Part shown: positions 7,976 to 16,130 of the stretch, piece after piece
Layout: every line of letters begins with the position of its first letter
Numbering within the stretch: position 1 is the stretch's first letter
Position numbers and translations under genes: made by a program
The notes under the pieces: model-generated
What the model saw: only the letters and a program-made list of their open reading frames with translations
Told to the model about the DNA's origin: nothing
Database searches by the model: none
Assembly (NCBI GenBank): GCA_938022205.1
Contig: CALIEB010000011.1
Span: 1-64,000 of the forward strand
Reading direction: 5' to 3'
DNA: 64,000 bases
Source of the DNA: an uncultured Anaerolineae bacterium
GTDB taxonomy: Bacteria; Chloroflexota; Anaerolineae; Aggregatilineales; Phototrophicaceae

Positions 7976-8353
7976 ATGGCAGACCGTTCGGTCATTTTTG
8001 CGATGGGCGCGTCGGTGATTGCCCTGCTCTTTGTGTTAGAGCTAGTGCGCCAGCGCAAGCTGCGCGAGGAATATTCGCTGTTGTGGCTGCTGACTGCCGT
8101 CGCCATGCTGGTGGTGGCGGCGTGGCGTGATTTGCTGCATGGACTGGCGGTATTGGTGGGCATCGCCTATCCGCCCAACCTGCTGTTTTTGCTGGCGGCG
8201 TTGTTCGTGATGTTTATCCTGCTGTACTTCTCAACGGTGATTACGCGCCTGACGCAGGAAAACAAGGAAATCGCGCAGCAAGTCGCCCTCTTGCGCTATG
8301 AGCTAGAGCGATTGCAGGCGAAAGACGAACAGCCCGAGCCAAAAGACGACTAG
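7976..8353 (+). CDS. DUF2304-family small membrane protein
   Basis: A 125-residue protein with three hydrophobic helices (about residues 5-22, 35-55 and 65-88) followed by a short coiled tail, TRLTQENKEIAQQVALLRYE. The REEYSLLWLL motif after helix 1 is typical of DUF2304 proteins, which often sit beside polysaccharide-glycosyltransferase genes; a function is not established. It starts three bases after the SH3 protein gene, so it is probably in the same transcript as the LCP gene. Its 3' end overlaps the convergent rhomboid gene by 51 bases. Confidence 0.75.
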   Translation: MADRSVIFAMGASVIALLFVLELVRQRKLREEYSLLWLLTAVAMLVVAAWRDLLHGLAVLVGIAYPPNLLFLLAALFVMFILLYFSTVITRLTQENKEIAQQVALLRYELERLQAKDEQPEPKDD

Positions 8354-9124
8354 CACGCCCGCGACATACACCAGCACCACACCCCAACGCGCGCGGGTAA
8401 AGGCGTAGCTGTCTTCGCCAATGGTTATCGGTGGCTGGGTGGGATGCACGCGCACGAGCCGTTCGCGGTAGCGCGGAGCGATGAGAATGGCGAGTGCCAC
8501 GCCGCCGATAAGCCCGCCGATGTGTCCCCAATTGTCGATGCGCGGCTCGATAAAGCCAATCAGTAGGTTGCCAATCAGCAAAAAGCCACTGGTCAGCAGC
8601 GACGTGCGCACGCTGTCGCCGAGCAGGCGGCGGTAGCGGTAGGTTACCCAGAGGATACCACCCCATACGGCGAAAATTGCGCCGCTCGCGCCCACGCTTG
8701 GCACGGCATAGTTGCCAATCGACACGCTCAACACCGAGCCTAGCAGCCCGCCCAAGAAGTAAATCAGCGCAAAGCGCGTTGTTCCCATCAAGCGTTCGCT
8801 CTGCGAGCCGAGATGGTAGAGCGCGAGCATGTTGAGCGCGAGGTGCGCGAGGCTGCTGTGCAAGAACATCGTGCTAAACAGGCGGTAGTAGTGGTTGCTC
8901 TCAAAGACCAACTTGGGGAACAGCGCGCCACTGAAAAAGAAGTTCAGCCACACCTCCTCATCCAGCTGCATTAGCAAAAAAATGCCCACGTTCACTGCGA
9001 TGAGCAGCCACATCAGCGGCGCGTTGTCGCGGGTTGGCACGATGAACGCACGCGGCAACACGACCTCGCGCACAACGTCGGGCGTTGGCTCATCGCTTAA
9101 CGGATGACGTGGGCGGTCACTCAT
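8303..9124 (-). CDS. Rhomboid-family intramembrane serine protease
   Basis: A 273-residue multi-pass membrane protease expected to cleave transmembrane substrates. The signature elements are clear: HLALNMLALYHLG (His and Asn of the oxyanion region), GASGAIFAVWG with the nucleophile serine, and GHIGGLIGG with the catalytic histidine. About seven hydrophobic segments are visible, the last at the extreme C-terminus (VVLVYVAGVLVVFWLGLFVF). The cytoplasmic N-terminus contains a DEPTPDVVREVVLPR stretch. It starts three bases after the peroxiredoxin stop codon, so the two share a transcript. The substrate is unknown. Confidence 0.9.
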   Translation of the reverse strand: MSDRPRHPLSDEPTPDVVREVVLPRAFIVPTRDNAPLMWLLIAVNVGIFLLMQLDEEVWLNFFFSGALFPKLVFESNHYYRLFSTMFLHSSLAHLALNMLALYHLGSQSERLMGTTRFALIYFLGGLLGSVLSVSIGNYAVPSVGASGAIFAVWGGILWVTYRYRRLLGDSVRTSLLTSGFLLIGNLLIGFIEPRIDNWGHIGGLIGGVALAILIAPRYRERLVRVHPTQPPITIGEDSYAFTRARWGVVLVYVAGVLVVFWLGLFVFRLQSL

Positions 9125-9127
9125 ACC

Positions 9128-9583
9128 TTAGCCTAATTGCTTGAGCGCGAGGCTGACGCTGTCGGCGGGGCTGACCCCCACGCGCACGTCCTCAAACCTG
9201 CCGTCCGCGCCGATGACCCAGTGTGAGCGCGTCACACCCCAATACTTCTTGCCGAACATGCTTTTCTCGCTCCACACGCCCCACGCTTCTAACACGGTGT
9301 GTTCGCTGTCGCTGAGCAGGTCGTAGGGGAACTTTTGTTTTTCGTGCCATTTCTTCAGGGTCTTGACAGGGTCAGGGCTAATGCCCAAAACGACCGCGTT
9401 CGCGCTCTGCACGCGCGGAAAACCGTCGCGGAAACCACAGGCTTGCGCCGTGCAGCCCGGCGTATCTGCCTTAGGGTAGGCAAACAGCACGACGCGCTTG
9501 CCGCGCAAGTCGCTTAATCTTATCAGCTTGCCGTCTTGGTTCGGCAGCTCAAAATCAGGGGCAAGGTCTCCCACATTGAACAT
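9128..9583 (-). CDS. bcp: Thiol peroxidase of the BCP/PrxQ type
   Basis: A 151-residue cytoplasmic peroxiredoxin that reduces hydrogen peroxide and organic hydroperoxides using thioredoxin-type donors. The N-terminus (FNVGDLAPDFELPNQDG) and the active-site block DTPGCTAQACGFRD are characteristic: the first cysteine is the peroxidatic residue, and the second, five residues later, is the resolving cysteine of the atypical 2-Cys BCP group. Length is normal. The rhomboid gene follows directly. A palindrome covers the predicted transcription start upstream. Confidence 0.92.
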   Translation of the reverse strand: MFNVGDLAPDFELPNQDGKLIRLSDLRGKRVVLFAYPKADTPGCTAQACGFRDGFPRVQSANAVVLGISPDPVKTLKKWHEKQKFPYDLLSDSEHTVLEAWGVWSEKSMFGKKYWGVTRSHWVIGADGRFEDVRVGVSPADSVSLALKQLG

Positions 9584-9615
9584 GCAACGTCCTCTCTAGT
9601 GAAGTAGGGTAGGTC

Positions 9616-9672
9616 TAGGGACGTGCGTCTTGGCACGTGTCCTACTATAGGCTAGAAGCACATGCCTATAAA
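9616..9672 (-). promoter_or_regulatory. Predicted peroxiredoxin promoter with overlapping palindrome
   Basis: On the minus strand TATAGT (9649-9644) and a TTTATA -35-like box (9672-9667) are 17 bases apart. The palindrome TAGG-ACGTGC / GCACGT-CCTA, with arms at 9616-9626 and 9633-9644, overlaps the -10 and start point, the usual place for a repressor site. The rest of 9584-9825 shows nothing clear. Confidence 0.4.
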
Positions 9673-9825
9673 AGGGTGAACGTTGGTGAAGTGTGGGATG
9701 AAAATCGCAGTCGCGCAGCACAAAGGCGTGCGCCTAGAAGACACAATGTGCTTGTCCTGCCAAGCTGCCTTATTCGGCAATGTAGACCCATGAACAAGCC
9801 AATGTCGATGGTTGCCATAAATTTT

Positions 9826-11973
9826 TTAAGGTTTCCCCAACTGCAAGCGATGTAAATTATCGCGCGCGGCGGGCGTAACAGGCAGACGCTGCCCGCTCAC
9901 GCTATCGTACCAGCCGACGAACAGCTCAGCAGCCGCGCCCGCGCCCTCAAGACGATAGGTCGCTAAAAAGCGGCTGGCAGGATACCACGCGGCGGGGGGA
10001 TAGGCTTGCGGAATGCCGTCCCACTGTGCCAACAGCGTGCCATCTGCGCTGCGTGCGCCCACTGTCACGCGCAGCGCGTTGTCTTGCGCGCCTGCGAATT
10101 GCCACAGCACGCGCAATAGCAACGCGTCGCCCTCGCGTCGCCACTCCGCATGCGTAAGCGTGACCGCATCGCCAAAGCGCACGTCTGGCACGTCGCACAC
10201 GTCCGCCGCGTCGACTTCCACGCGCACGCTCACGCCGTCCAAAATCACGTCCTTGAGATAACGCCCTTCTGCGTCGTAGGCATCGAGGTACGCGCCCTCG
10301 TCGTAAGGACTGCGCTTATCGCGCCAGCCGATTTGCAAGCGCAGCAAAAACGGGTTGGCGACATCATCAGGGATTTCCACAGGAAAGCGCAGCGTGGCGG
10401 CGTAGACCCCTTGTCCTGCCGTGTCGCTGGGCAGCATGGCAGGGTGCGTGTCGATGCCGCCTATCACGGTGTGGGTGTAGGGGTGCAACGCCTTGACGAA
10501 GAACAGCGGGTTCGCCGGGTGCGCGCCGGTGAAGTACACGCGCATGCGCAACATGTCGCCCACAGCCAGCGGTTGCGAGAGCATCTCATAGCCGACGAGG
10601 CAACGTTCGCCAGCGCAAACGTGCAAGGGGCGCGCCGACGCGGGCAGCGCGTCCAGCTTTTGCCCTTGCGGATAAGCCGCCGGCAAAAAGACGAACGCGG
10701 GCGAAAGCGCGAGCAACAGCAAAGGCAGCACACCCGCCGCTTGCGTCCAACGTGGCAGACGCGACCAACCAACCGCCAGCACACCTATCGCCGCTCCAAG
10801 CGCGGGAAACAGCAGCCGCCCTTGCGAGACGTTGATTTGGCGGGTCGCTGCCGCCAGCGCGGCGATTGTTAGCAGGATAACCGCCGCGCACAAGAGCAGA
10901 TAAGGGCGTGTTGGTGGGCGACGAACGAACGTCCACAGCGCGCCGCCTACGCCTACGCCCGTCAGCAGTGGCAAGTAGCGCGTGTACGCCCACGCCCAGC
11001 CTTTGACGTTGAAATGCCCCAGCATGAACCAAAAGGACTCGTACACGCTGACCGCCTCGCTAAGCGTGTCTATGTCGCCGCGCTGCCAAATCGCCAGCGT
11101 TGCGCTTAACGCCAGCGGGTCGCCGTAGAGCTGCCAGTTGCGCGCATACCACCAGCCTGCCAGCAGCAACACCAACGCGCTTGTCACGGCGACCAAGCGC
11201 AGCGCGTCGCGCCAGCTTATGCGCCGGGCCAGCACAGCCGCCGCCGCAGTGCCGTAGACCACGCCAAACAGCACGAGCCCGTTGACTTTGGTCAGCGCGA
11301 TGCCCGCTAGTAGCCCGCCCAAAAGCGCGCTCTGCCGCCACGTCACGCGCCGCGCCTGCCACACTTGCACGCTGCCCAGCACGCCCAACGCGAACAAGCT
11401 GTTGTTGAGCGCATCGTTGTTTGCGCTCACGCTCAAGTGAACGAACGTTGGCACATTTGCCATGAGGAACGCGCCTAGCACGCCCACGCGCGCGCCAAAC
11501 ATGCGTGCTAGCGCGGCATAGCTTGCCCATAGCGTCACACAGCCCAACAGCAGGCTCAAGGCGCGCAGGCGGTTCACGCCGTCACGCAGCGCGCGCTCTT
11601 CGCGGGTCATATCGTCGGAGAGCGGGTGCAGTGCCACGTGGTAGTTCACGCCAATGTCAGAGCCAATGGAGGCTTGGGGGTTTTCGCGGATAAACGGCGC
11701 GAGGTCAGGCATGTCGTCTAGCAGCCCGTTGAGCAGCAACGCGCCCATCAGATAGTATAAAGGCGGGTGATGTCGCTGCACAGACTTGCTGGCAAACACG
11801 ACAGCGCGCGCTTCTAAAACGGGCAGCGCGCCCTCACGCAGCACGTTATAACTGTAGAGAAAGTGCGAGGCTTCGTCGGTCGGCTCAAACGGTGGCGTGG
11901 CAAGGTGATACGTCCATGCCAACACAACAAAGTAGAGCGTGACCGTCAGCATGCGCGAGCGAGCTAGTGGCAT
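9826..11973 (-). CDS. Polytopic membrane glycosyltransferase-like protein (DUF2142/GT-C type)
   Basis: A 715-residue protein. The N-terminal motif PPFEPTDEASHFLYSY follows the first transmembrane helix; this acidic loop is typical of DUF2142 and related GT-C proteins, which transfer sugars from polyprenyl-phosphate donors on the outer membrane face. Roughly ten more helices run to about residue 430. The last 270 residues are soluble and beta-rich, probably extracellular. The gene is monocistronic, divergent from the HTH regulator. Donor, acceptor and even transferase activity are inferred from architecture only. The start could also be at M8. Confidence 0.7.
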   Translation of the reverse strand: MPLARSRMLTVTLYFVVLAWTYHLATPPFEPTDEASHFLYSYNVLREGALPVLEARAVVFASKSVQRHHPPLYYLMGALLLNGLLDDMPDLAPFIRENPQASIGSDIGVNYHVALHPLSDDMTREERALRDGVNRLRALSLLLGCVTLWASYAALARMFGARVGVLGAFLMANVPTFVHLSVSANNDALNNSLFALGVLGSVQVWQARRVTWRQSALLGGLLAGIALTKVNGLVLFGVVYGTAAAAVLARRISWRDALRLVAVTSALVLLLAGWWYARNWQLYGDPLALSATLAIWQRGDIDTLSEAVSVYESFWFMLGHFNVKGWAWAYTRYLPLLTGVGVGGALWTFVRRPPTRPYLLLCAAVILLTIAALAAATRQINVSQGRLLFPALGAAIGVLAVGWSRLPRWTQAAGVLPLLLLALSPAFVFLPAAYPQGQKLDALPASARPLHVCAGERCLVGYEMLSQPLAVGDMLRMRVYFTGAHPANPLFFVKALHPYTHTVIGGIDTHPAMLPSDTAGQGVYAATLRFPVEIPDDVANPFLLRLQIGWRDKRSPYDEGAYLDAYDAEGRYLKDVILDGVSVRVEVDAADVCDVPDVRFGDAVTLTHAEWRREGDALLLRVLWQFAGAQDNALRVTVGARSADGTLLAQWDGIPQAYPPAAWYPASRFLATYRLEGAGAAAELFVGWYDSVSGQRLPVTPAARDNLHRLQLGKP

Positions 11974-12006
11974 AGATGTCTTGCTTTCCTGTGAAGGGTG
12001 TGATGA

Positions 12007-12015
12007 TGCTATAAT
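12007..12015 (+). promoter_or_regulatory. Extended -10 promoter element before the HTH regulator gene
   Basis: TGCTATAAT at 12007-12015 is a perfect extended -10 (TGnTATAAT), 39 bases upstream of the ATG at 12054. No good -35 is visible, as expected for this promoter class. Confidence 0.6.
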
Positions 12016-12053
12016 ACACGCATGAGTAAAATCAGATAGGGAGCATCACGCGC

Positions 12054-12680
12054 ATGAGCAAAAAAGACACGTCGGAATGGGTGAGCCTGCGCCACGCTGC
12101 CGAGCTTTTGGGCGTGCATCCCGCCACGGTGCGCACGTGGGCAGACAAGGGTGAGCTGCCGTCGCGGCGCACGGCGGGCGGGCATCGCCGCTTTAACGTG
12201 GGCGAGCTGATGCGACAGGCGGAAAACCACAAGGATATGCAACCCCTCGAGGTGCAGGTGATCATTCAAAACGCGCTGGGCAGCACGCGCATGCGCGTCG
12301 GCGATGACCAAACGCTTGCCCAAGCCACATGGTACACCGCGATGAGCGAGCAAACCCGCGCCGCGCTGCGTGTGCAGGGGCGCGCTGTGCTGGAGGGGCT
12401 GCGCAAGTACCTAGCGCAAGGCGCGCCCGACAGCTTGCTCAGCGAGGCGATTAGACTGGGCAAGAACTACGCGCAGGCATTGGTAGCGGATGGGCTGACG
12501 CTGCCCCAAGCGACACGCGGCTTTTTCTACTTTAGCGACTTTGTCATCAACGCCATCCTCACGTGGACAGAGCTTTCTCAGCCGCGCAACGCCTCTGAGT
12601 GGGCGAAGTTGCTGCGTGAGGTCAACACCTTCATCAACGCCATGCTGCTCAGCGTTATCGAGTACTACGAAGAAGAGTAG
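12054..12680 (+). CDS. MerR/BldC-type HTH protein with RsbRD-like sensor domain
   Basis: A 208-residue probable transcription regulator. Residues about 7-50 form a winged helix of the excisionase/BldC type (LRHAAELLGVHPATVRTWAD, then the wing RRTAGGHRRFN). Residues about 85-205 are all helical and resemble the RsbR-D N-terminal or PucR-like helper domain (LGKNYAQALVADGLTLPQATRGF). The ligand or partner is unknown. GGGAG lies 12 bases upstream of the ATG, slightly far. It is followed after three bases by dprA, suggesting a shared transcript. Confidence 0.75.
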   Translation: MSKKDTSEWVSLRHAAELLGVHPATVRTWADKGELPSRRTAGGHRRFNVGELMRQAENHKDMQPLEVQVIIQNALGSTRMRVGDDQTLAQATWYTAMSEQTRAALRVQGRAVLEGLRKYLAQGAPDSLLSEAIRLGKNYAQALVADGLTLPQATRGFFYFSDFVINAILTWTELSQPRNASEWAKLLREVNTFINAMLLSVIEYYEEE

Positions 12681-12683
12681 CGC

Positions 12684-13505
12684 GTGGACACCGCCACGAT
12701 TGCATTGGGCTTAATCACCAACTTGCGCAACAGCACGCGCCACGCCCTGCTGGCACATTTTGGCAGCGCAGAGGCGGTGCTAAAGGCAGACGAGGAGGCA
12801 TTAACGGCGTTCAAGGGCATTGGCACGACGCTGGCAGCGCGCATCCGCAGCATCGACCTTGCCGCGTTCGAGCGCACGCTGGCAGCGTGGCAACGGCGCG
12901 GCGTGCATGTCCTGCCGCACGGCAGCGCGCACTACCCTGCGCTGCTGATGGAGCTGCCCGACGCGCCCGCCGTGCTGTTTGCGTTGGGCTTGCTGCCCAA
13001 CAACACGTGGTGGCAGCAAGCGGCGGCGGTGGTCGGCACGCGCGAGCCGCTGCCGCGTTCGCGCCAGCTGGCGCACTTCTTCGCCTCGCGCTATGCCGTG
13101 CGCGGCTACACCGTGTTGAGCGGGCTGGCGTTGGGCATTGACCGCGCCGCGCACGAGGGCGCGCTACACGAGGGCGGGCGCACGGTTGCCGTCTTAGGCA
13201 GCGGCGTGCTGAACGTTTACCCCGCGCTCAACGCACAGCTCGCGCAGCGCATCGCCAGCACGGGCGCGCTGCTGTGCGAATGCGCCCCCGACGCGCCGGT
13301 GAGCGCGGCACGACTTGTGGCGCGCAACCGCCTCATCAGCGGGCTGGCGCAGCAGCTGCTGCTCATCGAAAGCGCGGAGGACGGCGGCGCGATGCACGCT
13401 GTACGCTTTGCCTTCGCGCAAGGGCGCAGCGTCTTGGCGTTAAACTTGCCCGCTGGCGGCAACCAAGCCGCTATTGCGGCGGGCGCGCAAGCGGTGACGG
13501 TTTGA
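12684..13505 (+). CDS. dprA: DNA-processing protein DprA (short form)
   Basis: A 273-residue member of the DprA/Smf family, which loads RecA on incoming single-stranded DNA during natural transformation. It starts with GTG three bases after the previous stop. Residues 1-55 form a helix-hairpin-helix region (LKADEEALTAFKGIGTTLAARI). The Rossmann core carries VVGTREPLPRSR, VLSGLALGIDRAAHEGAL, TVAVLGSGVLNVYP and RNRLISGLAQQLLLIESAEDGGAM. The C-terminal winged-helix domain of many DprA proteins is absent, so the protein is about 90 residues shorter than common forms. The usual SExP motif is altered to CECAPDAP. No other competence gene is in view. Confidence 0.88.
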   Translation: MDTATIALGLITNLRNSTRHALLAHFGSAEAVLKADEEALTAFKGIGTTLAARIRSIDLAAFERTLAAWQRRGVHVLPHGSAHYPALLMELPDAPAVLFALGLLPNNTWWQQAAAVVGTREPLPRSRQLAHFFASRYAVRGYTVLSGLALGIDRAAHEGALHEGGRTVAVLGSGVLNVYPALNAQLAQRIASTGALLCECAPDAPVSAARLVARNRLISGLAQQLLLIESAEDGGAMHAVRFAFAQGRSVLALNLPAGGNQAAIAAGAQAVTV

Positions 13506-13573
13506 CGCTCACCCTTGATAATCGGACGTAAACAGTGCAAAAATCAGCGGGCTACTCGCATATCGGAGGCACT

Positions 13574-14392
13574 ATGAGCTACACGTTTCGCGCATTAGAA
13601 ACGCAAGAAGAACTCGAACGGGTTGAACACCTGCAGGCGCAAGTGTGGTCTATGGAAGACCGTTCGATCGTGCCATTTCAAATGATGATGGTGATACAGT
13701 ACTGCGGCGGGTTGATTTCGGGCGCGTTCGCGGGCGATGACATGGTGGGTTTCACGCTCGCGCTGCCTGCCCGCCACAGCAGCGGCGACTGGCGGCTGTG
13801 GTCACACATGGCAGCTGTTCGCCACGACTACCGTAAACGCGGCGTGGGCTTTGGGCTGAAAAGCCACCAACGCCGCTGGGCATTGCAGCAGGGGTATGAC
13901 ACGATTGCCTGGACGTTTGACCCGCTGCAGCGCGTCAACGCCAACTTTAACCTGCGCCGCTTGGGCGCGGTGGGCATTCACTACTGGGAAAACCGCTACG
14001 GCGAGATGCGCGACGGCATCAATCAGGGCATGCCGTCCGACCGCCTTGAAGTGTCATGGCGGCTCTCGAGCGCGCGGGTCGTTGACCACGCCGACGGTGA
14101 CCCCATGCCTGTGCTAGTGGAAACCAAAGATGACCGCTTTATCTTGCGCGTTGGCGAAGCCTTGCAGCCCATCGTCAACGCACCCGACAAGCTCAGCGAG
14201 CTGTGCTACTTCGTCGAGATACCGCCGGACATTGCCGCCGTGCGCGACCGCCCCAACGGTGATGCGCTGATTATGGCTTGGCGCGCTGCCCACCGCCAAA
14301 TCTTCACGGCGGCGTTTGCACACGGCTATGAGGCGGTCGACTTTGTCAACTCAGACACGCGCTGTTGGTATGTGCTTTATCGCGTGCGCTAA
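13574..14392 (+). CDS. GNAT-superfamily acetyltransferase-like protein (COG3375 type)
   Basis: A 272-residue cytoplasmic protein. The ATG at 13574 is preceded by GGAGG (13565-13569), so I prefer it to the frame start at 13535. The N-terminal 150 residues look like a GNAT fold: the acetyl-CoA loop is represented by VRHDYRKRGVGFGLKSHQR, followed by WALQQGYDTIAWTFDPLQRVNANFNLRRLGA. The C-terminal half is unique to this predicted acetyltransferase group. The acceptor is unknown. It is followed by the GldG-like gene after 24 bases. Confidence 0.75.
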   Translation: MSYTFRALETQEELERVEHLQAQVWSMEDRSIVPFQMMMVIQYCGGLISGAFAGDDMVGFTLALPARHSSGDWRLWSHMAAVRHDYRKRGVGFGLKSHQRRWALQQGYDTIAWTFDPLQRVNANFNLRRLGAVGIHYWENRYGEMRDGINQGMPSDRLEVSWRLSSARVVDHADGDPMPVLVETKDDRFILRVGEALQPIVNAPDKLSELCYFVEIPPDIAAVRDRPNGDALIMAWRAAHRQIFTAAFAHGYEAVDFVNSDTRCWYVLYRVR

Positions 14393-14416
14393 CAGTGGTT
14401 CTTAGGAGGCAAACGC

Positions 14417-16105
14417 ATGACATCTTCTCAACACAACAGCCACAACAAAGGGGTACTACCCGCTTGGGTGCTGCTAGCGGGCGCGGGCTTAGGCTTGGTG
14501 GTCGCGCTGATTGTCGCGTTCACCCAGCCCACCTTCAACGTGGTGGGGATTGCCGGGCTGCTGGTGGGTATCATCAGCTTGGGCGCGTGGGCCATTATGT
14601 ACCCACAGGAGCTAGTTGCGCTGTTGCGCGGGCGTGCCGTCACGTTTGGTGGCACAGCGTTGGTGGTGACGCTGGTCTTTCTCGTCGCGCTGGTGCTGAT
14701 TTACGCCGTGATTCGTCAACAGGGCTGGCGTGCCGATTTCTCACAGAGTGAACGCTTCTCGCTGACGGACAACGCGCGGCAAGCGGTCGCCTTGCTAGCC
14801 AGCGACCCCAGCGCGCCGCGCCTGCAGCTTGTCGGCTTCTTGGATGCCACGCAAGCCGGCATCCGCGACCGCGCCAGCGTGCTGCTAGACGACGTGCAGC
14901 GCGCCAGCAACGGGCGCGTGAGCTATCGTTTTGTTGACCCCGACCGCGACCCGCTGACAACGCAGGCGTTTGGCGCGCAGGTCGGGCAGTACGCGCTGGT
15001 GACGCTCAACGACGACGGCTCGCCCGACTTACAAAGCGTGCAGCGCATCCCTGTGCTAACCCAGCAAACGTTGCTCGACGCGCTGATTACCGCCAGCGCG
15101 AGCGGCGACTTCCGTGCCTATTTCGTGCGCCTTGAGAAGGGCATCTCGGTGCAGGACAGCGGACCAAACGGCGCGTCTGTGTTCTTCGCCGAGCTGCGCG
15201 ACCGCTACAAGTGGCACGTACAGGAGGTCAACTTGTTCGACCTCACGCGCGCTAACGCCCCTATCACGCTCAACGACAGCGCGGCGGATGGCGAGGTACT
15301 GCTAATCTTGGGCGGGCAGGACGCGCTGCCCGACAGCCAGCTCAAGGTGCTGACGGACTATCTCGATGCGGGCGGGCGGGTCGTGCTGCTCAGCGACTTT
15401 TCGCCGCGCCCGACGCTGGCAACCGCTGAAAACATGACCGCCTATTTGCAAAGCGCGTGGGGCATCACGGTCAACGCCGACCTTGTGCTTGACCCGCTCA
15501 ACAGCAACGCGCAGTCTCCTTTAGAGATTTACGTCAACGACTTTGGCGACAGCACGCTGTTTGCCGACTACCAGCCCAACCGCGACGCGCTGCTGTTTGG
15601 GCTAGCGCGTAGTCTCACCCTAGCGGACACGCCGCCCCCCGACGTGCGCCACGAAATCATCGCCCGCACCAGCCCCGAAGGCTACGCCAAGAGCAACCTT
15701 AACTTCAGCGGGCAGGTGACGTTTGACCAGCTCGCCAAAGCCGACGGTGACCGCAGCGGCGCGCTGGTGTTGGGCGTGCTGGCGGAGAACACGCGCACGG
15801 GTGCGCGCCTTGCCGTCATCAGCAGCAGCGAGTGGGGCTACAATGTCTATCGCCAGTTTGACGGGCTGGGCATTCGCAACTTCGACGCGCTGCGCAAGGT
15901 GACGTTCTGGGCGGCGCGCTACGAGAACTTCGCCGAGACGCTGGCGCGCATTCCTGTCGTCCCCAGCGCGACCCAGCAGCCACTGCTCGGCACCGCCAAC
16001 GACTTGAACGCCATCAGCTTCTGGTCGGTGATTGGGCTGCCGTTCGGCGTGTTGGGACTAGGGGTGTTGGTATGGTGGCGGCGGCGCGAGCGCGTACAAG
16101 GCTAA
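14417..16105 (+). CDS. GldG-like ABC-transporter auxiliary membrane protein
   Basis: A 562-residue protein. Three hydrophobic helices lie in the first 105 residues, then a large extracytoplasmic region begins with WRADFSQSERFSLTDNARQ, the usual start of the GldG/ABC_transp_aux domain, and one helix closes the C-terminus (FWSVIGLPFGVLGLGVLVWW) before RRRER. GldG-type proteins usually accompany an ABC ATPase and a permease and a DUF4340 protein. Here only the DUF4340 partner follows, 25 bases on; the ATPase and permease are not in the window. Role unknown; gliding is not implied. Confidence 0.8.
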   Translation: MTSSQHNSHNKGVLPAWVLLAGAGLGLVVALIVAFTQPTFNVVGIAGLLVGIISLGAWAIMYPQELVALLRGRAVTFGGTALVVTLVFLVALVLIYAVIRQQGWRADFSQSERFSLTDNARQAVALLASDPSAPRLQLVGFLDATQAGIRDRASVLLDDVQRASNGRVSYRFVDPDRDPLTTQAFGAQVGQYALVTLNDDGSPDLQSVQRIPVLTQQTLLDALITASASGDFRAYFVRLEKGISVQDSGPNGASVFFAELRDRYKWHVQEVNLFDLTRANAPITLNDSAADGEVLLILGGQDALPDSQLKVLTDYLDAGGRVVLLSDFSPRPTLATAENMTAYLQSAWGITVNADLVLDPLNSNAQSPLEIYVNDFGDSTLFADYQPNRDALLFGLARSLTLADTPPPDVRHEIIARTSPEGYAKSNLNFSGQVTFDQLAKADGDRSGALVLGVLAENTRTGARLAVISSSEWGYNVYRQFDGLGIRNFDALRKVTFWAARYENFAETLARIPVVPSATQQPLLGTANDLNAISFWSVIGLPFGVLGLGVLVWWRRRERVQG

Positions 16106-16130
16106 GCGGGTGGTATTGAGGAGGTATGCG

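Noticed and set aside
10150..10872. Plus-strand frame of 240 codons inside the membrane glycosyltransferase gene
   Set aside because: Arg/Gln/His-rich shadow of the minus-strand coding sequence; no start site and no motif.
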